Both the position numbers and the translations under genes were made by a program. The notes below the pieces were generated by a model. The model worked only from the letters and a program-made list of their open reading frames with translations, had not been told where the DNA came from and ran no database searches. Of a stretch of DNA of 64,000 nucleotides, positions 9,856-21,955 are shown piece by piece. The stretch spans positions 18,988,401 to 19,052,400 of the forward strand of contig OY755175.1 of the NCBI GenBank assembly GCA_963576735.1, written 5' to 3'. Position 1 is the stretch's first letter. Each line of letters opens with the position of its first letter. This DNA is from Bedellia somnulentella. Taxonomy: Eukaryota; Arthropoda; Insecta; Lepidoptera; Bedelliidae.

Positions 9856-11405
9856 ACATACATACATACATACATATACTCACGCCATTAATTCCCATTG
9901 GGGTAGGCAGAGACTATCGATCGCCACTTCGCACGATCCTGACAAACCTCTCTAGCTTCGTTTACATCCATCAATCTTTTCATACATGCTCTTTTATTCT
10001 TCATACTTCGGACGCCAGCCTTTTTGAGCACACTCTCAATTTGGTCCAAGTGTGTTCTCCGTGGTCGTCCTCTACTAACATTACCATCCACACTAGCTCT
10101 ATAGATCCCTTTTACCAATTTTCTATCATCCATCCTCTCTATGTGCCCAAACCATCTCAACATTCCTTTTTCTATCTTTCTTACAATATCATCTTTCACA
10201 CCACACTTTTCACGAATAACACTATTTCTCACTCGGTCACACAATCTAACATTACAAATTTTTCTGAGGGACCTCATCTCTACTGCATTCACTCTGCTCT
10301 CATGCTTCTTCTGCCACACCCAACATTCGCTTCCATACATAAGCGTAGGAACAAGAACAGCATCATGCACAGCCATTCGGGCCTTTTCAGACACCGATTG
10401 ACTGATCATTAGGCTATTCATTGCTCCATTTACCGCATTACCCTTTTTCACTCTTCTTTCAATGTCTTCATCACATTTTCCATCCCTTGTAAACAAACTT
10501 CCCAGATATACAAACTCCTTCACCTGTTCCACATCCTTACCATCAATCGCAATCACGCATTCTGTCACATCTTCCTGTCTCTCAAAAACCATCGTTTTGG
10601 TCTTATCCACATTCACCCTCATTCCCTTTCTTACAAAAGACTCACATGCAATATTCATCATCTCTTGCAACTCTTCTGCCGATGATGCAAGTAGCACTTG
10701 ATCGTCAGCATACAAGAGGCATTTAATGATGAATCCACCCATTCTTAGTCCATAATCACTTTCACGCAACTCTGTCAAACAGTCATCCATGAACAAATTG
10801 AAGAGCCACGGAGAAGCTACACATCCCTGTCGGACACCCCTAGAGATTCCGAACCAGTCAGTGTTTTCCCCGTTTACTCTTACACATGCACTAGAATCCT
10901 CATAGAGTGATACCAATGCACGTATAAGTTGACTCCCCAAACCGAACTTGGATAACACCTCCCATAAACACTTTCTTACCACCCTATCATACGCCTTCTC
11001 TAAATCAATGAAGGAGCAATATACCTTTTGGTTCTTAGCTAAGAACTTTTCGGTGATGCTCCTTAGAGAGAAGATTTGATCCATACATCCCATTCCTTTC
11101 CTAAATCCCGCTTGCACATCCCATATTTTCTCATCAGTTTCATTCATCACTCTTTCAATCAGTACCTTAGCATACAATTTACCAACAATGCTGAGTAAGC
11201 TGATGCCGCGGTAGTTTTTAGCCTCTTGGTGTGACCCCTTTCCTTTATATAGAGGCACAATCACCGCCTTGCACCAATCTCGTGGAACTTTGCCACTCGA
11301 CCAGCATTTTTGGAAAAGGAAGTACAACCAAGAAGCCACCAACCCTTTACCAGCCCTCAGCATTTCGATAGTAATCCTATCATACCCTGCCGCCTTCCAT
11401 ATTTC
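9856..11405 (-). mobile_element. RTE LINE, 5'-truncated copy with 10-bp TSD
   Basis: On the minus strand it carries the 3' half of the same RTE family that is full length at 48279-51686, ending in the hairpin and TATG repeats. AAAAATACAT flanks it exactly at 9846-9855 and 11406-11415. The 5' break falls in the codons before AAGYDR of the RT domain. Confidence 0.92.
9888..11397 (-). CDS. RTE reverse transcriptase fragment, uninterrupted
   Basis: The frame covers about 501 C-terminal residues of the RTE ORF with no stop. Motifs seen: PLYKGKGSHQEAKNYRGISL, motif A DLEKAYD, GVRQGCVASP, the catalytic YADD, and the C-terminal MLRWFGHIERMDD and GRPRR blocks. It matches the full-length protein from residue 534 to the end with scattered changes. 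The 18 or so codons upstream (to 11450) are host flank read in frame, not element sequence. The endonuclease is absent. The intact frame argues for a fairly recent insertion. Long open frames on the opposite strand here are antisense artefacts. Confidence 0.88.
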
Positions 11406-11415
11406 AAAAATACAT

Positions 11416-11852
11416 ATTTCTTTAAAATACTGTTTCAATAAAAAATACACAATTCACAATATGAGTGAACCCTCTAAGATAGCTGTCATATATCCGTAAA
11501 ATCTGAAGAATAAAAGTATTTGTTCTACTTTAACCTTGGTAAGAGAAACCAAAGCTACAGATACACGAGACTAATCGATGCACAATCCTGATTTGGGTCT
11601 AAACCTCTTTATCTTTTCTAAGCTGATACGTGAAAGCAATTTATAAGGGTTGTTAACGGCGAAGAAAAACATCAATAAGGAACCCAGATGGCTGATTTAA
11701 TACGTATTTATGTTACCGTGTATCTGTACAAATAGCTGCAATAATCTATCCTCCTTTTATGTGGGTACAATGTCAGACAAATAGGGACTCAGAAAACACT
11801 ACTTATGTGGCACATAATGTTTGATCGTTGTTCATTATAACACAGAATAACA
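11416..11852. other. No recognisable feature
   Basis: No gene or known repeat seen. Confidence 0.5.
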
Positions 11853-11990
11853 CTTTCTATGCGGTTGGAGGCAAATCACCAACAACCTTTATTCACAATC
11901 CTTTCCTCGTATAACTTCCAGTGCCTAATGTATAATTTCGAAGCTCTGGCTACCCTTTTTTGAGATTTATATCCGTGAGTATGTGTTTGT
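11853..11990 (+). mobile_element. SINE-A copy, decayed
   Basis: Recognisable ATGCGGTTGGAG, CATCACCAACAACC and CCGTGAGTATG blocks with many changes. The 5' end is missing. Confidence 0.7.
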
Positions 11991-12026
11991 AATTATAATT
12001 ACCGATTTATCTGCTTTAATAGCTCA

Positions 12027-12209
12027 TATTGGTATTGGGGCTTTTTATTGGATTTTTGGGCGATGCGGTTTGGAGACCCATCACCAACAACCTTTATTTT
12101 AGCATCATTTCCCCACTAAACATTCCAAATGTGGCTGCGGAATGTAACTCCTTAGCTCTGACTACCCCTTCAAGGGATTTATAGCCGTGAGTATGTGTAT
12201 GTATGTATG
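12027..12209 (+). mobile_element. SINE-A copy, 5'-truncated, 12-bp TSD
   Basis: Starts at the GGTATTGGGGC block and runs to the TATG tail. TTTAATAGCTCA flanks it exactly at 12015-12026 and 12210-12221. Confidence 0.92.
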
Positions 12210-12221
12210 TTTAATAGCTCA

Positions 12222-14290
12222 ATAAAAAGGAGCTCCGAGTCGTATGCAATGAGACATAGGTTCAAATACAGTAACAGGATCAAATCAATGTGTGTTTTCT
12301 GAAAGTGATTACTGTGGGTAAAACTCGGTTAAAACATCCAAAGGGACAGATTTTTTGATAAGGATGAAGCCTGAACTTTAAGGCATAAGATAAATAATTT
12401 TGATCTTATTATATAAAACTTAGCCATAACAAACACAATTATTCTGGCAATTTCACTACTATCATAAAAAGCACAATTCCCCAAATGACAGTTTATGAGG
12501 TGTTAATACCGTAGGATCCATTTAGTGATGTTGATGACATGATAAATAATAAGCGGTATGTCCACTTGTCATCATTACGTTCCACTAATCACTTTGTTAC
12601 ATGCACTAGTTGGAACTCGATTACACGCCTATTATACGATTCATTGTGTCCGGGGGTAGGCACAGACACATAAGTTAATTAAGTGCTCACTTTTCATTCA
12701 TTGCGCGGTTGATGTTGGTACTTGGCAATGCATGATATTTATATTATATGGTGTCCGGAAATTTGCCAATTAAACAGAAATGCCGTGAAAGTTGTCTTTT
12801 TAAACTAAAGTATATATAATTATATAATTAAAGTTTGTAATCCATAAAAAATATAATATGGTGGGCTAGTACGAATTGGCAAACATGAATTACTACCACG
12901 ATATTCTATTTCACAAACTGTGAACCTAACTTACAACCTCAGGGCTTTCTCACATGTCATTTTATACGAGCGCCATTGACGATTACTTTAGTATTGTTAT
13001 TTCAAGTGTTTTTTTTCGAAAATAGCCTATAGGAGGAGACTTATCTGTGTGAGTATCGCACCTTGACGTCAACGGCGCATTTATAAAAGGTAGTGTGCAA
13101 AGGCTCCTTCACTAATTAAAAATAAAAATAAACTGTATGCCTTTTTAATTTCAACCAAAGTTAAAAGATCCCGCGGCTGCTTTCCATCATGTCCTAATTA
13201 ACTTAGTTACCATAAATCAGCGTAGACGAGAATCTGTATACAACGGGCCCGAGGTTACAAGCGATTCGGTTCCTCTGCAGACCTCAAACGAATTTAGTGT
13301 TTAACCTTTCGTAAGCGGATAAAGTGGTCTATGGCGGTGAACCTTGCGAAACGTTTAACTAGATTTGTGACAAGATTTTGCTTGTTGAAGTGTTTTAAAT
13401 AAGTACAAATAAGGTTATTTCATTAATTATATTAAGCTTATGTTTGTTTGTATAATATATATATTCTACACATGAATTAAATATAAATATACTAATTCAT
13501 ATTATAAGTTGTATTTTTTGTGTACAGATATATAGCGAACGTATTTGTTATTTTTAAGTTATTATTGATTTGCTATCTAAGATTTGTATTCTTATTAAGT
13601 ACGCAAGTACTAAAATATCTTATAATAATACTTTTGTATTACATTTGTGTGTGTATTTATGTAATTAGCACATTTTGGCACTGATCATTTTTTTATGTTT
13701 TACAATCAACTGGCTGTAGCTCATATTCGTGTGTGGTCCGTGAGTCACTACAAGTCTGGCGCTGACTGAAAATCAGTGTTGTGAGGTAAAACTCACAACG
13801 ACATTGCTGAGTCAGACGCCAATTTGTTGTTTTCGCGCAATTTGTGAGAACAACACTGTTTTTATTGTTAAATGTTTTTTTTCCTTCATTTATTTTGTAA
13901 AAATATTTACATGTTCATGTGCGACTGGCAACAAATAAACGTATTTTCTTTCTTTCTTTCTTTCTATTTTACTAAAACACAAACACAGGTTCTCGCTGTG
14001 TAATCTCATGTCTTATAAAAACTGCTCATGACACGTGAATGAATATCACCACACTATTACACGTTGACGCATGAGCTATTTACCACGTATTTATTTTACG
14101 ATAAAAAAGGCCACGGTGCCTTTCTTGGAAACTCAGCAAAATTTGAAAGTTGAATGTGGAAAACATAGTGAAATAAAAGAGCATTTTCAATGAGTATTAA
14201 TGTTATTTATTTATTTTTGACAATCTGTCACACTTTGAGTATTACAGTTAAATTCTATCCAGACGTAATACATCATTATCGTTCTATTTG
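12222..14290. other. Mostly unassigned; microsatellite and SINE-A remnant
   Basis: No convincing gene. A run of TTTC repeats near 13945-13968, just after AACAAATAAACG, looks like the 3' tail of an old retroelement. Bases 14115-14180 resemble a badly decayed minus-strand SINE-A (TCAGCAAAATTTGAAAGTTG). The rest is AT-rich and unrecognised. Confidence 0.5.
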
Positions 14291-14510
14291 CTGTGTAGTG
14301 TCAGCTAAGAATAGCACTACCCCATTCTTCCGGTGGGCGACTAATTGATATTAGTGCTTTTAAGGGATTTTATGGCGATGCGGTTCGAGACCCATCACCA
14401 ACAACTTTTATATTACCATCTTTTCCCCACTTAACTTTCCAAAAGTGGCTGAGGAATTTCTAATAATTGAAGGGATTTGTAGCCGTGAGTACATGTGTGT
14501 ATGTATGTAA
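14291..14510 (+). mobile_element. SINE-A copy with small deletions
   Basis: Head and tail are both present. Deletions remove part of the GTACGTAAGAGG block and the TTAGCTCTGGCTACCCC block. Confidence 0.82.
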
Positions 14511-15884
14511 TAATGATTCTCAATAAAAACTGTCCTTTTCTTAAGCTGTATTCCCCTTTATTTTTGCTCACAGTGTAAGTATTTTAAACTGGATACAAGT
14601 AAGTGCAAAAAGACTGAGCAACGCGATAGCACTGTTTTTTAATACATTTTGGAAGCCGTTTCAGAAACTGAAAACTTTTTCTTTTGTATCGCAAAGTTTT
14701 GCAGTAAAAGTAGATTTAGTGTTTACATTTCCATCGAATCTGAAGCAAGTGCACTTCCGTATTTACAAGGAGATAAAAGTTATTCGTGCTATTTTGCGGA
14801 GATACTTGAAATGCGATCAAAGGACTGAACTGAAATGGATCCCGGGGGATGGATTGAGTGTCCCAACTCCGATGGACCTGAGGCGCTTGCAAACAAACAT
14901 TTTAGTTATCATTGTAACTCAATATTACTGGAACAGTATGCTTTTACACGATTGCTGCGATAAATATTCTTGAAATCAGACGGATTCGTTATTATATGAG
15001 TATTTGTAATGCTTCGCATCGTAAGATGTTTTAGTAAAAAATTGATATCCATATGTTTCTTCATAGCCGTTGTTTTCCCCACCAAAAGGACATATAATGA
15101 CGTATATAAAAATAACCGTAGCTAGTGCCAAAATAATTTCATAAAACTAACCTTTTACAATATTCAATAGAGTTATGGATGAGTATGTTTCTCTGGATTG
15201 AAGAATAAAATCTCTAACATATACTTTTGCTGACGCTGAAAATTTCCTGATCTTGCCATCTTATTTCAACTTAACATATAAAGTGGTTGAAGAAAGGCAA
15301 ATTCTCAAGCTCTAGTAAATCTTGTTTTAGGATGAAATAAAGATGATATAAGGAATTAAAAGAATTGGACTAAAGGTCTATACAATATTAATGTTAGTCT
15401 GTTTGTCCTAGCTTATCTCTAAAACGGCTGGACCGATATTGGAGGGACTCTTACATATATTGTTGTACGTAGTAACTTAGGCTCCTTTTTAATGCTTTAA
15501 ATTCCCGAACAAAGCCAGTACCGCCCACTAGTCTTGAATAAAGTTCTAAATTTCAATCTGTACTTAAAAAATATATTTAAGTAACTAAAATAAATAAAAA
15601 AAGACACACGTTCAATATCTTTGTATCAACCAGTAATTGTGATGCCAGTGTCAAGTAGGGGCGCGATTGCCCCTGGGGTCTGTTAGCGTGAGCTCATCTG
15701 ATAGAATCACATCTGACCGAGGTCGTATTGACTTAGGAAATTATCTGTCGGCCCCAACATTCGATTTGCTTCAACGGGCTGCGTAGCCAACTGTGTTTCT
15801 TATCTTGGTGCTGGGTTAATTGTGATTATAATATTTGAATTTGGTTTGATTATATAAACATTATATCCCGATTTTATATGCGAC
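14511..15884. other. Unassigned region with decayed repeat pieces
   Basis: Bases 15240-15345 resemble an old plus-strand SINE-A. Bases 15395-15445 (GTCTGTTTGTCC, AAACGGCTGGACCGAT) look like the edge of an old Helitron-like repeat. The 84-codon frame at 14719-14973 has no recognisable domain. Confidence 0.45.
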
Positions 15885-16197
15885 ATGATAGTCCAGTGGG
15901 TCGGGCCTACACCAATTTGTCTTTTCTAAAGTCATATGTGTGGTATTTATCATGGTTGTTAACCGTGAGGGAAAACATTATGAGGAAACCCACATAGCTA
16001 AGTTGTACTTAGTCATGTGACAGTGTATTCGTACAAAACGGCGATAGGCCTGCCCCCTACCACGTGAGTACACTGTCCAAACAAAACGTGGGTACCTTCT
16101 CTGGACACAAGATCGCGCTGCCATGTGAGTTCAGAAGTATTGGTTCCTCTGCCAACCCCTTCGGGGATAAACGGCGTGAACTTTTATGTTATGTTAT
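15885..16197 (+). mobile_element. SINE-B copy with deleted tRNA head
   Basis: The A-box-like GATAGTCCAGTGGG joins directly to TCGGGCCTACACC, so the segment holding the B box is deleted. The body, the hairpin CCCCTTCGGGG, the CGGCGTGAAC block and the TTATG tail are present. Loss of the B box should silence its internal promoter. Confidence 0.85.
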
Positions 16198-16350
16198 ATA
16201 TACCGATTTTAAATCCCAAAAAGAGTAGCCATAGCTTCAGAATTAAAAAAACTTTGTCCGCTTTTAGTAGTTATGTGGTAAAGACTGAGGAGTTTCTTTT
16301 TAGTAGTTACCTCTATTTGGAATTTAAAGCCGTGAGTATTTGTGTGTATA
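16198..16350. repeat. Decayed SINE-A pieces, both orientations
   Basis: A minus-strand remnant (AAATCCCAAAAAGAGTAGCC) is followed by a plus-strand 3' end (AAAGCCGTGAGTATT). Both are strongly diverged. Confidence 0.5.
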
Positions 16351-16473
16351 GTTAAAAACGATGTAAAGAAACCATATTATGATAAAGGATCTTTGCTTGT
16401 TTTTTGCAAAATGACGATTCTAGTTTGTCATATAGTAGCCACTTTCATTACAACATCAAAATATCTGTGCGTA

Positions 16474-16592
16474 TCTATACTTATAATAAATCTGTAGAGA
16501 GGTCAATTCTGTACATGAAATATATTTTCAAAATAACTATCAGGTGGTGATTAGGGATCGATACTGATGCCAAAAATGCAATCAGTAAAATT

Positions 16593-16626
<34 letters not shown>

Positions 16627-17444
16627 GGTTTGTATGTTCCTTATGGAAACAAAAACTACTCGACGGATTTTAACGAAACTTGGTACAATTATTCTTCATA
16701 CTCCTGCGCAAGTTTTTGTATACTTTCCAGCAGAGAAGTCAAGGGGAATTTTGGGAAATTTTGGGAAAACGGGAGAAGTTACTCCATTTTTTAAGCTTCC
16801 GTCGCGTGTGCAGCCTTAATGGTTAAACTTACATAGAAATCATGTATGACGGAAATATTCTTCATTAAATTATCTAAAAAAAAGTCCTCAACAGTATATG
16901 TCTATCTTTTACGGTTGACTCACAATAACACGTGTAATTCCTGATAGCTTAGCAGTTCGGAACATCCTGCTTATATTTGTTTACTCTTACGTTTGTAAAC
17001 CTCTCACTCATCCCTAATTTAAAAAAGGTAACATTATTACCTATTCAATAAAAAAAGAATCATAGAAATCGGTAGACAAACACCGAAATTATTTATAAAA
17101 TAAGCCATCGTGCCCGTGATCGAAACCAAATCTTTACTAATTTACATATAACATACTAGATGGCGCCAGTAGTTGCATCCTACATAACGTAATGATTTAT
17201 TTTTTAGATTGTTATAAATACTTCATGGCGTTTTATTCCAAAATTTGCTATTAGACGGAAATACTGAACCGTTCATTAAAGCGCTTTCAAAATCACCAAA
17301 CTACACTGTTAAGGGAGTGCTATAAATTTCATAAATTGAAAACATTACGCTGAAATTCACAATGCTTGAGCAGTGACTGAAGAAAGAAACCTCAGATGTT
17401 TAAAAAAACAACGCTACCCGTGCGAAGCTGGGACGATCCACTAG
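16474..17444 (+). mobile_element. Helitron A, non-autonomous
   Basis: The 5' end is TCTATACTTATAATAAATC and the 3' end is GACGATCCACTAG. It is inserted between A and T with no target duplication, as Helitrons do. Before the 3' end, ACCCGTGCGAAGCTGGG gives the usual short hairpin region. A TCTG microsatellite lies near 16600-16625. There is no Rep/helicase frame; the small open frames at 16567-16819 are incidental. Confidence 0.88.
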
Positions 17445-18159
17445 TATTAATTAAAGATACATATTAAAGCTATAAAAAAAAAGTAAAAGACAATTTATCT
17501 CCTTTTTCAAAATAAGCTAAAATAGAACCGCTACTTTGTATAAACTTTTCGAATCAATTTAAATCACTGAGTAGGAGGATTATTCCCTTGTTACAAAAGG
17601 TTTTCCACACTTTGAATAAATAATGATTTCTGAAGAATATTTTAAAACAAAGGAGAGCTCTTATTTTTAGCGCTATTATTCTTAACCGAGTTACTTAGAA
17701 TGCTATAATCATGTAGATTAATTATAGCAGTATATGGTGTGTAGTACAGGCATAAAATATGACCACTTTATTATTTGTTGTTCATTGTTTCGTGCGAGGG
17801 CACCAAGTGTTTGAAGGGATTTTTAAGTGCTTATCAGGCAACACATATCAACAAAATGCTATATATTCGATAGATAACACATACATTTATTGACCAGAGG
17901 CAAAAAAAAAAATTTTTGTAAAGCTTATCAAAATTTCACTAAACTTTCAAAGGCCGCTGAGATATCATAATATGTGTTTCGACACTCTAGATGTTCTTTT
18001 TCGAGATGCTAGCTGTAATGCAATCAGCAACTAGTCAGAACTTATTGAAGTTGTGAGTTTGGGCGTCAATCAATCAGTATGCTACATAAAACCAACTAAA
18101 ACCACTCAAAACCTTTTTAAATAACGAAAATGGATTGTTTGCTTCTGTGAATGCCATGA
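17445..18159. other. No recognisable feature
   Basis: Nothing identified besides AT-rich sequence. Confidence 0.45.
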
Positions 18160-18169
18160 ATATTTATAC

Positions 18170-18346
18170 ATACATACATACATACATACATACATACACT
18201 CACGCCGTTAATTCCCATTGGGGTAGGCAGAGACTATCGATCGCCACTTCGTACGATCCTGGCAAACCTCTCTTGCTTCGTCTACATCCATCAATCTTTT
18301 CATACATGCTCTTTTATTCTTCATACTTCGGACGCCTGCCTTTTTG
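18170..18346 (-). mobile_element. RTE LINE 3' end, short copy with 10-bp TSD
   Basis: Only the last 177 bp of the RTE are present: codons for the C-terminus (KKAGVRSMKNKRACMKRL...), the hairpin and a long TATG tail. ATATTTATAC flanks it at 18160-18169 and 18347-18356. Confidence 0.92.
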
Positions 18347-18356
18347 ATATTTATAC

Positions 18357-18745
18357 CTAATCCAGCTATACTGTATGCATGCATAATGTAGATACTGTAA
18401 ACTAATTTATTCAAGAGAAAAATGTGCGTAATAACGTATTCAGTTTACACAATGGTTCTTTCAGCGGGGAGGGCGCATCAGTCATCCGGTAAAGTCGATA
18501 TGATGTGAAATATAGGCATTCATGAATAAAGAATGAAATGATGAAAAGTCCTTACGGGTAAAGCATTAAAGGGCAAAGGGCAAATATGTTTTGCTTGCGC
18601 CAAACATTCGGTATATTTAGGTGATGTGAGAAATTCGTTTTCATTATATAGGGTATTCGCATAATTTCATACAAACTCTAGTAGCCCGACTTTATTAAAT
18701 ATTTCCGGTGAAACCTTTACGTCAGTTTATTATATACTGCTGCTG
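18357..18745. other. No recognisable feature
   Basis: Nothing identified. Confidence 0.45.
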
Positions 18746-18940
18746 CCGTGTAGTGCCGGCTTAGAATGTCACTACCCTTTTCTATCCACGGGTCTCGTAA
18801 GATGCAACTAAGGGTATGGGATATTTTTAAGGAGTTTTTGGGTGATGCGGTTGGAGACTTATTAACAGCGATACTTTATTTCTACCATCTTGTCCCCTAT
18901 CAACTTCCAAATGTGGCTGAACAGTTCCTTGATCTATATG
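18746..18940 (+). mobile_element. SINE-A copy, decayed
   Basis: The GCCGTGTAGTGCCGGCTTAG head is well kept, the middle is diverged, and the tail is lost after GTGGCTGAACAG. The open frame at 18766-19071 runs through it by chance. Confidence 0.75.
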
Positions 18941-19421
18941 GATGTTGCTGTGGTTCATGTAGTCTGAGGAATGGGCTCAAGAAGCGAAGGTTGTGGCTTT
19001 CATTAAAAGTTTATATGTGGTACACTCAGGGTTTTATGTTCCAAATAAAAACACAGATGAAACAGTTCTAAGTAAAAATGGCGGTAAATTACAAATAACA
19101 GAACTTATAAGGGTTACATACTGTATATCCGAAACTTTTAAACCCGAATATTATTTTACCGAAAACTAATCGACTTTTTTTAATTGCCATAATATTGTTT
19201 CACCGAAATTTCAAATACCATATTCTTACATTCCAGACTTTTTTTTCTTTACTATAATTATGATTAACCACTAGAACGGATTCCCACAGAATCAAAAACC
19301 AGATATACCTTAATTCCGCAATATTGCTTTTCCGAATAATCACTATTGCAAAAAAATATTTTCCATACATTTGAAATACAGATGTATTGAATGATACCTA
19401 CTGCTATGAATATTTTTGCAG
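18941..19421. other. No recognisable feature
   Basis: Nothing identified. Confidence 0.45.
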
Positions 19422-19432
19422 GCATATTTTAT

Positions 19433-19807
19433 ACATTTAACATAACATAACATAAACGTTCACGCCGTTAATCCCCGAAGGGGTTGGCAGAGGTACCAAT
19501 ACTTCTGAACTCACATGGCAAGCGCCATCTAGTTTCCAGAGAAGGTACCCACGTTTTGCTTAGACAGTGTACTCACGTGATAGGGGGCAGGCCTATCGCC
19601 GTTTTTGTACGAATACACTGTCACATGAATAAGTACAACTCAGCCATGTGGGTTTCCTCACGATGTTTTCCCTCACCGTTAACAACCATGATAAATTAAC
19701 CACACATATGACTTTAGAAAAGACAAATTGGTGTAGGCCCGTCCTAGGATTGGAACTCACACCCTTCTGTTTTCGGGCGAGTGTTCGACCCACTGGACTA
19801 TCATGTC
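19433..19807 (-). mobile_element. SINE-B copy, full length, 11-bp TSD
   Basis: The tail is CATAAC repeats on plus (TTATG on minus), followed by the hairpin and body, and it ends at a diverged tRNA-like head (ATAGTCCAGTGGGTCGAAC). GCATATTTTAT flanks it at 19422-19432 and 19808-19818. Confidence 0.92.
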
Positions 19808-19837
19808 GCATATTTTATGTAAGTAGTATACCCCGCC

Positions 19838-20120
19838 CCCCGTCCCCTATATGTAGCAAGCATGCAAGCAAGCTGCAAGCAAGCAAGTATGCATATAGGC
19901 ATGCATGAGGCATTTAGGTGCTCGGTCAGCTACGCTCGCTCGTTTTATACATAATCTAACCTAACCTAACCTAACTAAATGTGACCTAACTTTTCTTTGT
20001 CTGCAGGGGGCTTTTGCCCCCCGACCCCCCAAGCAGGGGGGCTCTGCCCCCCCTGCACCCCCCCTACATGCAACCAAGAATGCAAACAAGCAAGCAAGTA
20101 TACATACAAACAGGCATGCA
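19838..20120. repeat. GCAAGCAAG / CCTAA / GC-palindrome repeat region
   Basis: GCAAGCAAG and GCATGC motifs flank a run of CCTAA units (about 19955-19976). A strongly GC-rich block follows near 19995-20070, built of GGGGGC and GCCCCCC segments that can pair. CCTAA is the complement of the insect telomere repeat TTAGG, but here it is short and internal. The block stands out sharply from its AT-rich surroundings. Confidence 0.6.
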
Positions 20121-21071
20121 ACCGCGTTTTATTTATACAATTATTCGAACATAAATAATATCTAGTTAAAGAGATTTACGATTTGTAAGACTATAGATAA
20201 AGTTACTTCGGGCTTTTAAACTGACTGGAATAATGAGATTATAGTAAAAGATATAGTTGGTAAAAGCAAAAAATTCATTTTAATAAACTGGTTTTAGTTT
20301 TTCTGGGAAGTGATACTACTAGAAAATGTTTTTATGTACCAATGAAGTTGTGGAAAATAAAGCATCTGTGATACGTAAATTCTGTGAATCGTTTTCTGAA
20401 TGTTGAAATTCGGATTTAAAATATTCGAATATTCGAAATGTTACCACTTATAAGACATGCCCCGCGTCATCGACGTTGAACTTTACATAATTTTATTATA
20501 ATTTATAAATATTGACACATTATTATAACCCGCATATGTCTGAAACAATTTTCTCTTCGACGGAAATTTAGCGGTGTAATTAATAAAGGCGCTTTGATTA
20601 ACGAGCAGGAGGGTCCTGACGTCAAGGTTTAACCAAATAACCGTATTTTTAACATAATAAACCGCAATGTCACTGGCCCTGCTCTCACCCTGTATAATTT
20701 AATTTTTTTACAACTTCGTCATGTCAAGAAGCTTACTTTTAACGGTTTTTTCGTATTTATTTTACGCTCATTTTTCAGAGTAACTTTGAAAGTAATTTTA
20801 AATGTAATTTAAATATTGGGTTCAATTTATTTAAAAATGCGTTACTGGCCAACAGTGTACATGCTTTTAAGGAGTATACATTTAATTTTTCCGCGGTTGC
20901 AATTTGTTAATGTAACTATAAATTCCCATGTCTCGATGTTTAAAGAAAAATGCTTTTGGAACTGGGTGCGACCTTACTATGGACGAGCAGTGCATTTTTC
21001 TGAAATTTGTGACTATTCAGTAGGCCTGTGAATATGATGTAATGTATTAATTATAAAAAATAAATAAATAA
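20121..21071. other. No recognisable feature
   Basis: A 71-codon frame at 20816-21031 has no known motif. Nothing else was identified. Confidence 0.45.
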
Positions 21072-21220
21072 ATGTTTTTGGTGACGGGTCTCCAACCACA
21101 TCGCCCAAAAATTACTTAAGAAGCCCCTACACCCTTAGTCGCCTCTTACGATCACCCACGGGTAGAAATGGGGTAGTGTTATTCTAAGCCGACACTACAC
21201 GGCATAGCCGACATTACACG
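21072..21220 (-). mobile_element. SINE-A 5' part
   Basis: Covers the middle and the head on minus, ending at GCCGTGTAGTGTCGG, with a short duplicated head piece (GCCGTGTAATGTCGG). The 3' half is missing and replaced by AATA repeats. Confidence 0.78.
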
Positions 21221-21237
21221 GCACATTTATTTAAATA

Positions 21238-21681
21238 CTAGTGGATCGTCCCAGCTTCGCACGGGTAGCGTTGTTTTTTTAAATATCATATAATATAGAA
21301 GTGAGACTTTTACAAACGTAAGAGTAAACAAACATAATCAGAATGATCCGAACTGCTAAGCTATCGGGAATTACACGTGTTATTGTGAGTCAACCGTAAA
21401 AGATAGACATAAACTGCTGAGAATTTTTTTTTAGATAATTTTATGACGAATATTTCCGTCACACATGATTTCTATGTAGGTTCAACCATTGAGGCAGCAC
21501 ACGCGACGGAAGCTTAAAAAATAGAGTAACTTCTCCCGTTTTCCCAAAATTTCCCAAAATTCCCCTTTACTACTCAGCTGGAAAGTATACAAAAACCTGC
21601 GCAGGTGTATGAAGAATAATTGTACCAAGTTTCGTTAAAATCCGTCGAGTAGTTTTTGTTTCCATAAGGAACATACAAACC

Positions 21682-21723
<42 letters not shown>

Positions 21724-21842
21724 AATTTTACTGATTGCATTTTTGGCATCAGTATCGATCCCTAATCACCACCTGATGGTTATTTTGAAAATATATTTTA
21801 TGTACAGAATTGACCTCTCTACAGATTTATTATAAGTATAGA
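21238..21842 (-). mobile_element. Helitron B, internally deleted
   Basis: On minus it starts with TCTATACTTATAATAAATC and ends with CGATCCACTAG, flanked by A and T. It is the same family as Helitron A but lacks about 400 bp near the 3' end. It carries a CAGA/TCTG microsatellite and no protein frame. Confidence 0.87.
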
Positions 21843-21955
21843 TTACCATCTTTTCCCCAATTTCATTTCAATTTCTCATTCCAAAGGTCTGGCTACCCCG
21901 TTAAGGGATTTATAGCCGTGAGTATATGTATGTACGTATGTACTATTTATAACAC
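21843..21955 (+). mobile_element. SINE-A 3' part
   Basis: Runs from the ACCATCTTTTCCCC block to GCCGTGAGTATATG and TATG/TACG repeats. It directly abuts the 5' end of Helitron B. Confidence 0.78.

Noticed and set aside
16567..16819. Repetitive frames with CLSVCLSV runs, also at 43049-43300 and 22703-22900
   Set aside because: They are translations of the TCTG microsatellite and neighbouring Helitron sequence, repeated in every copy of the family.
19955..19976. Chromosome end (telomere)
   Set aside because: Only a handful of CCTAA units, internal, with ordinary sequence on both sides.
21661..21722. CRISPR-like or satellite array in CAGA/TCTG runs
   Set aside because: Simple four-base microsatellite within a Helitron; no spacers.
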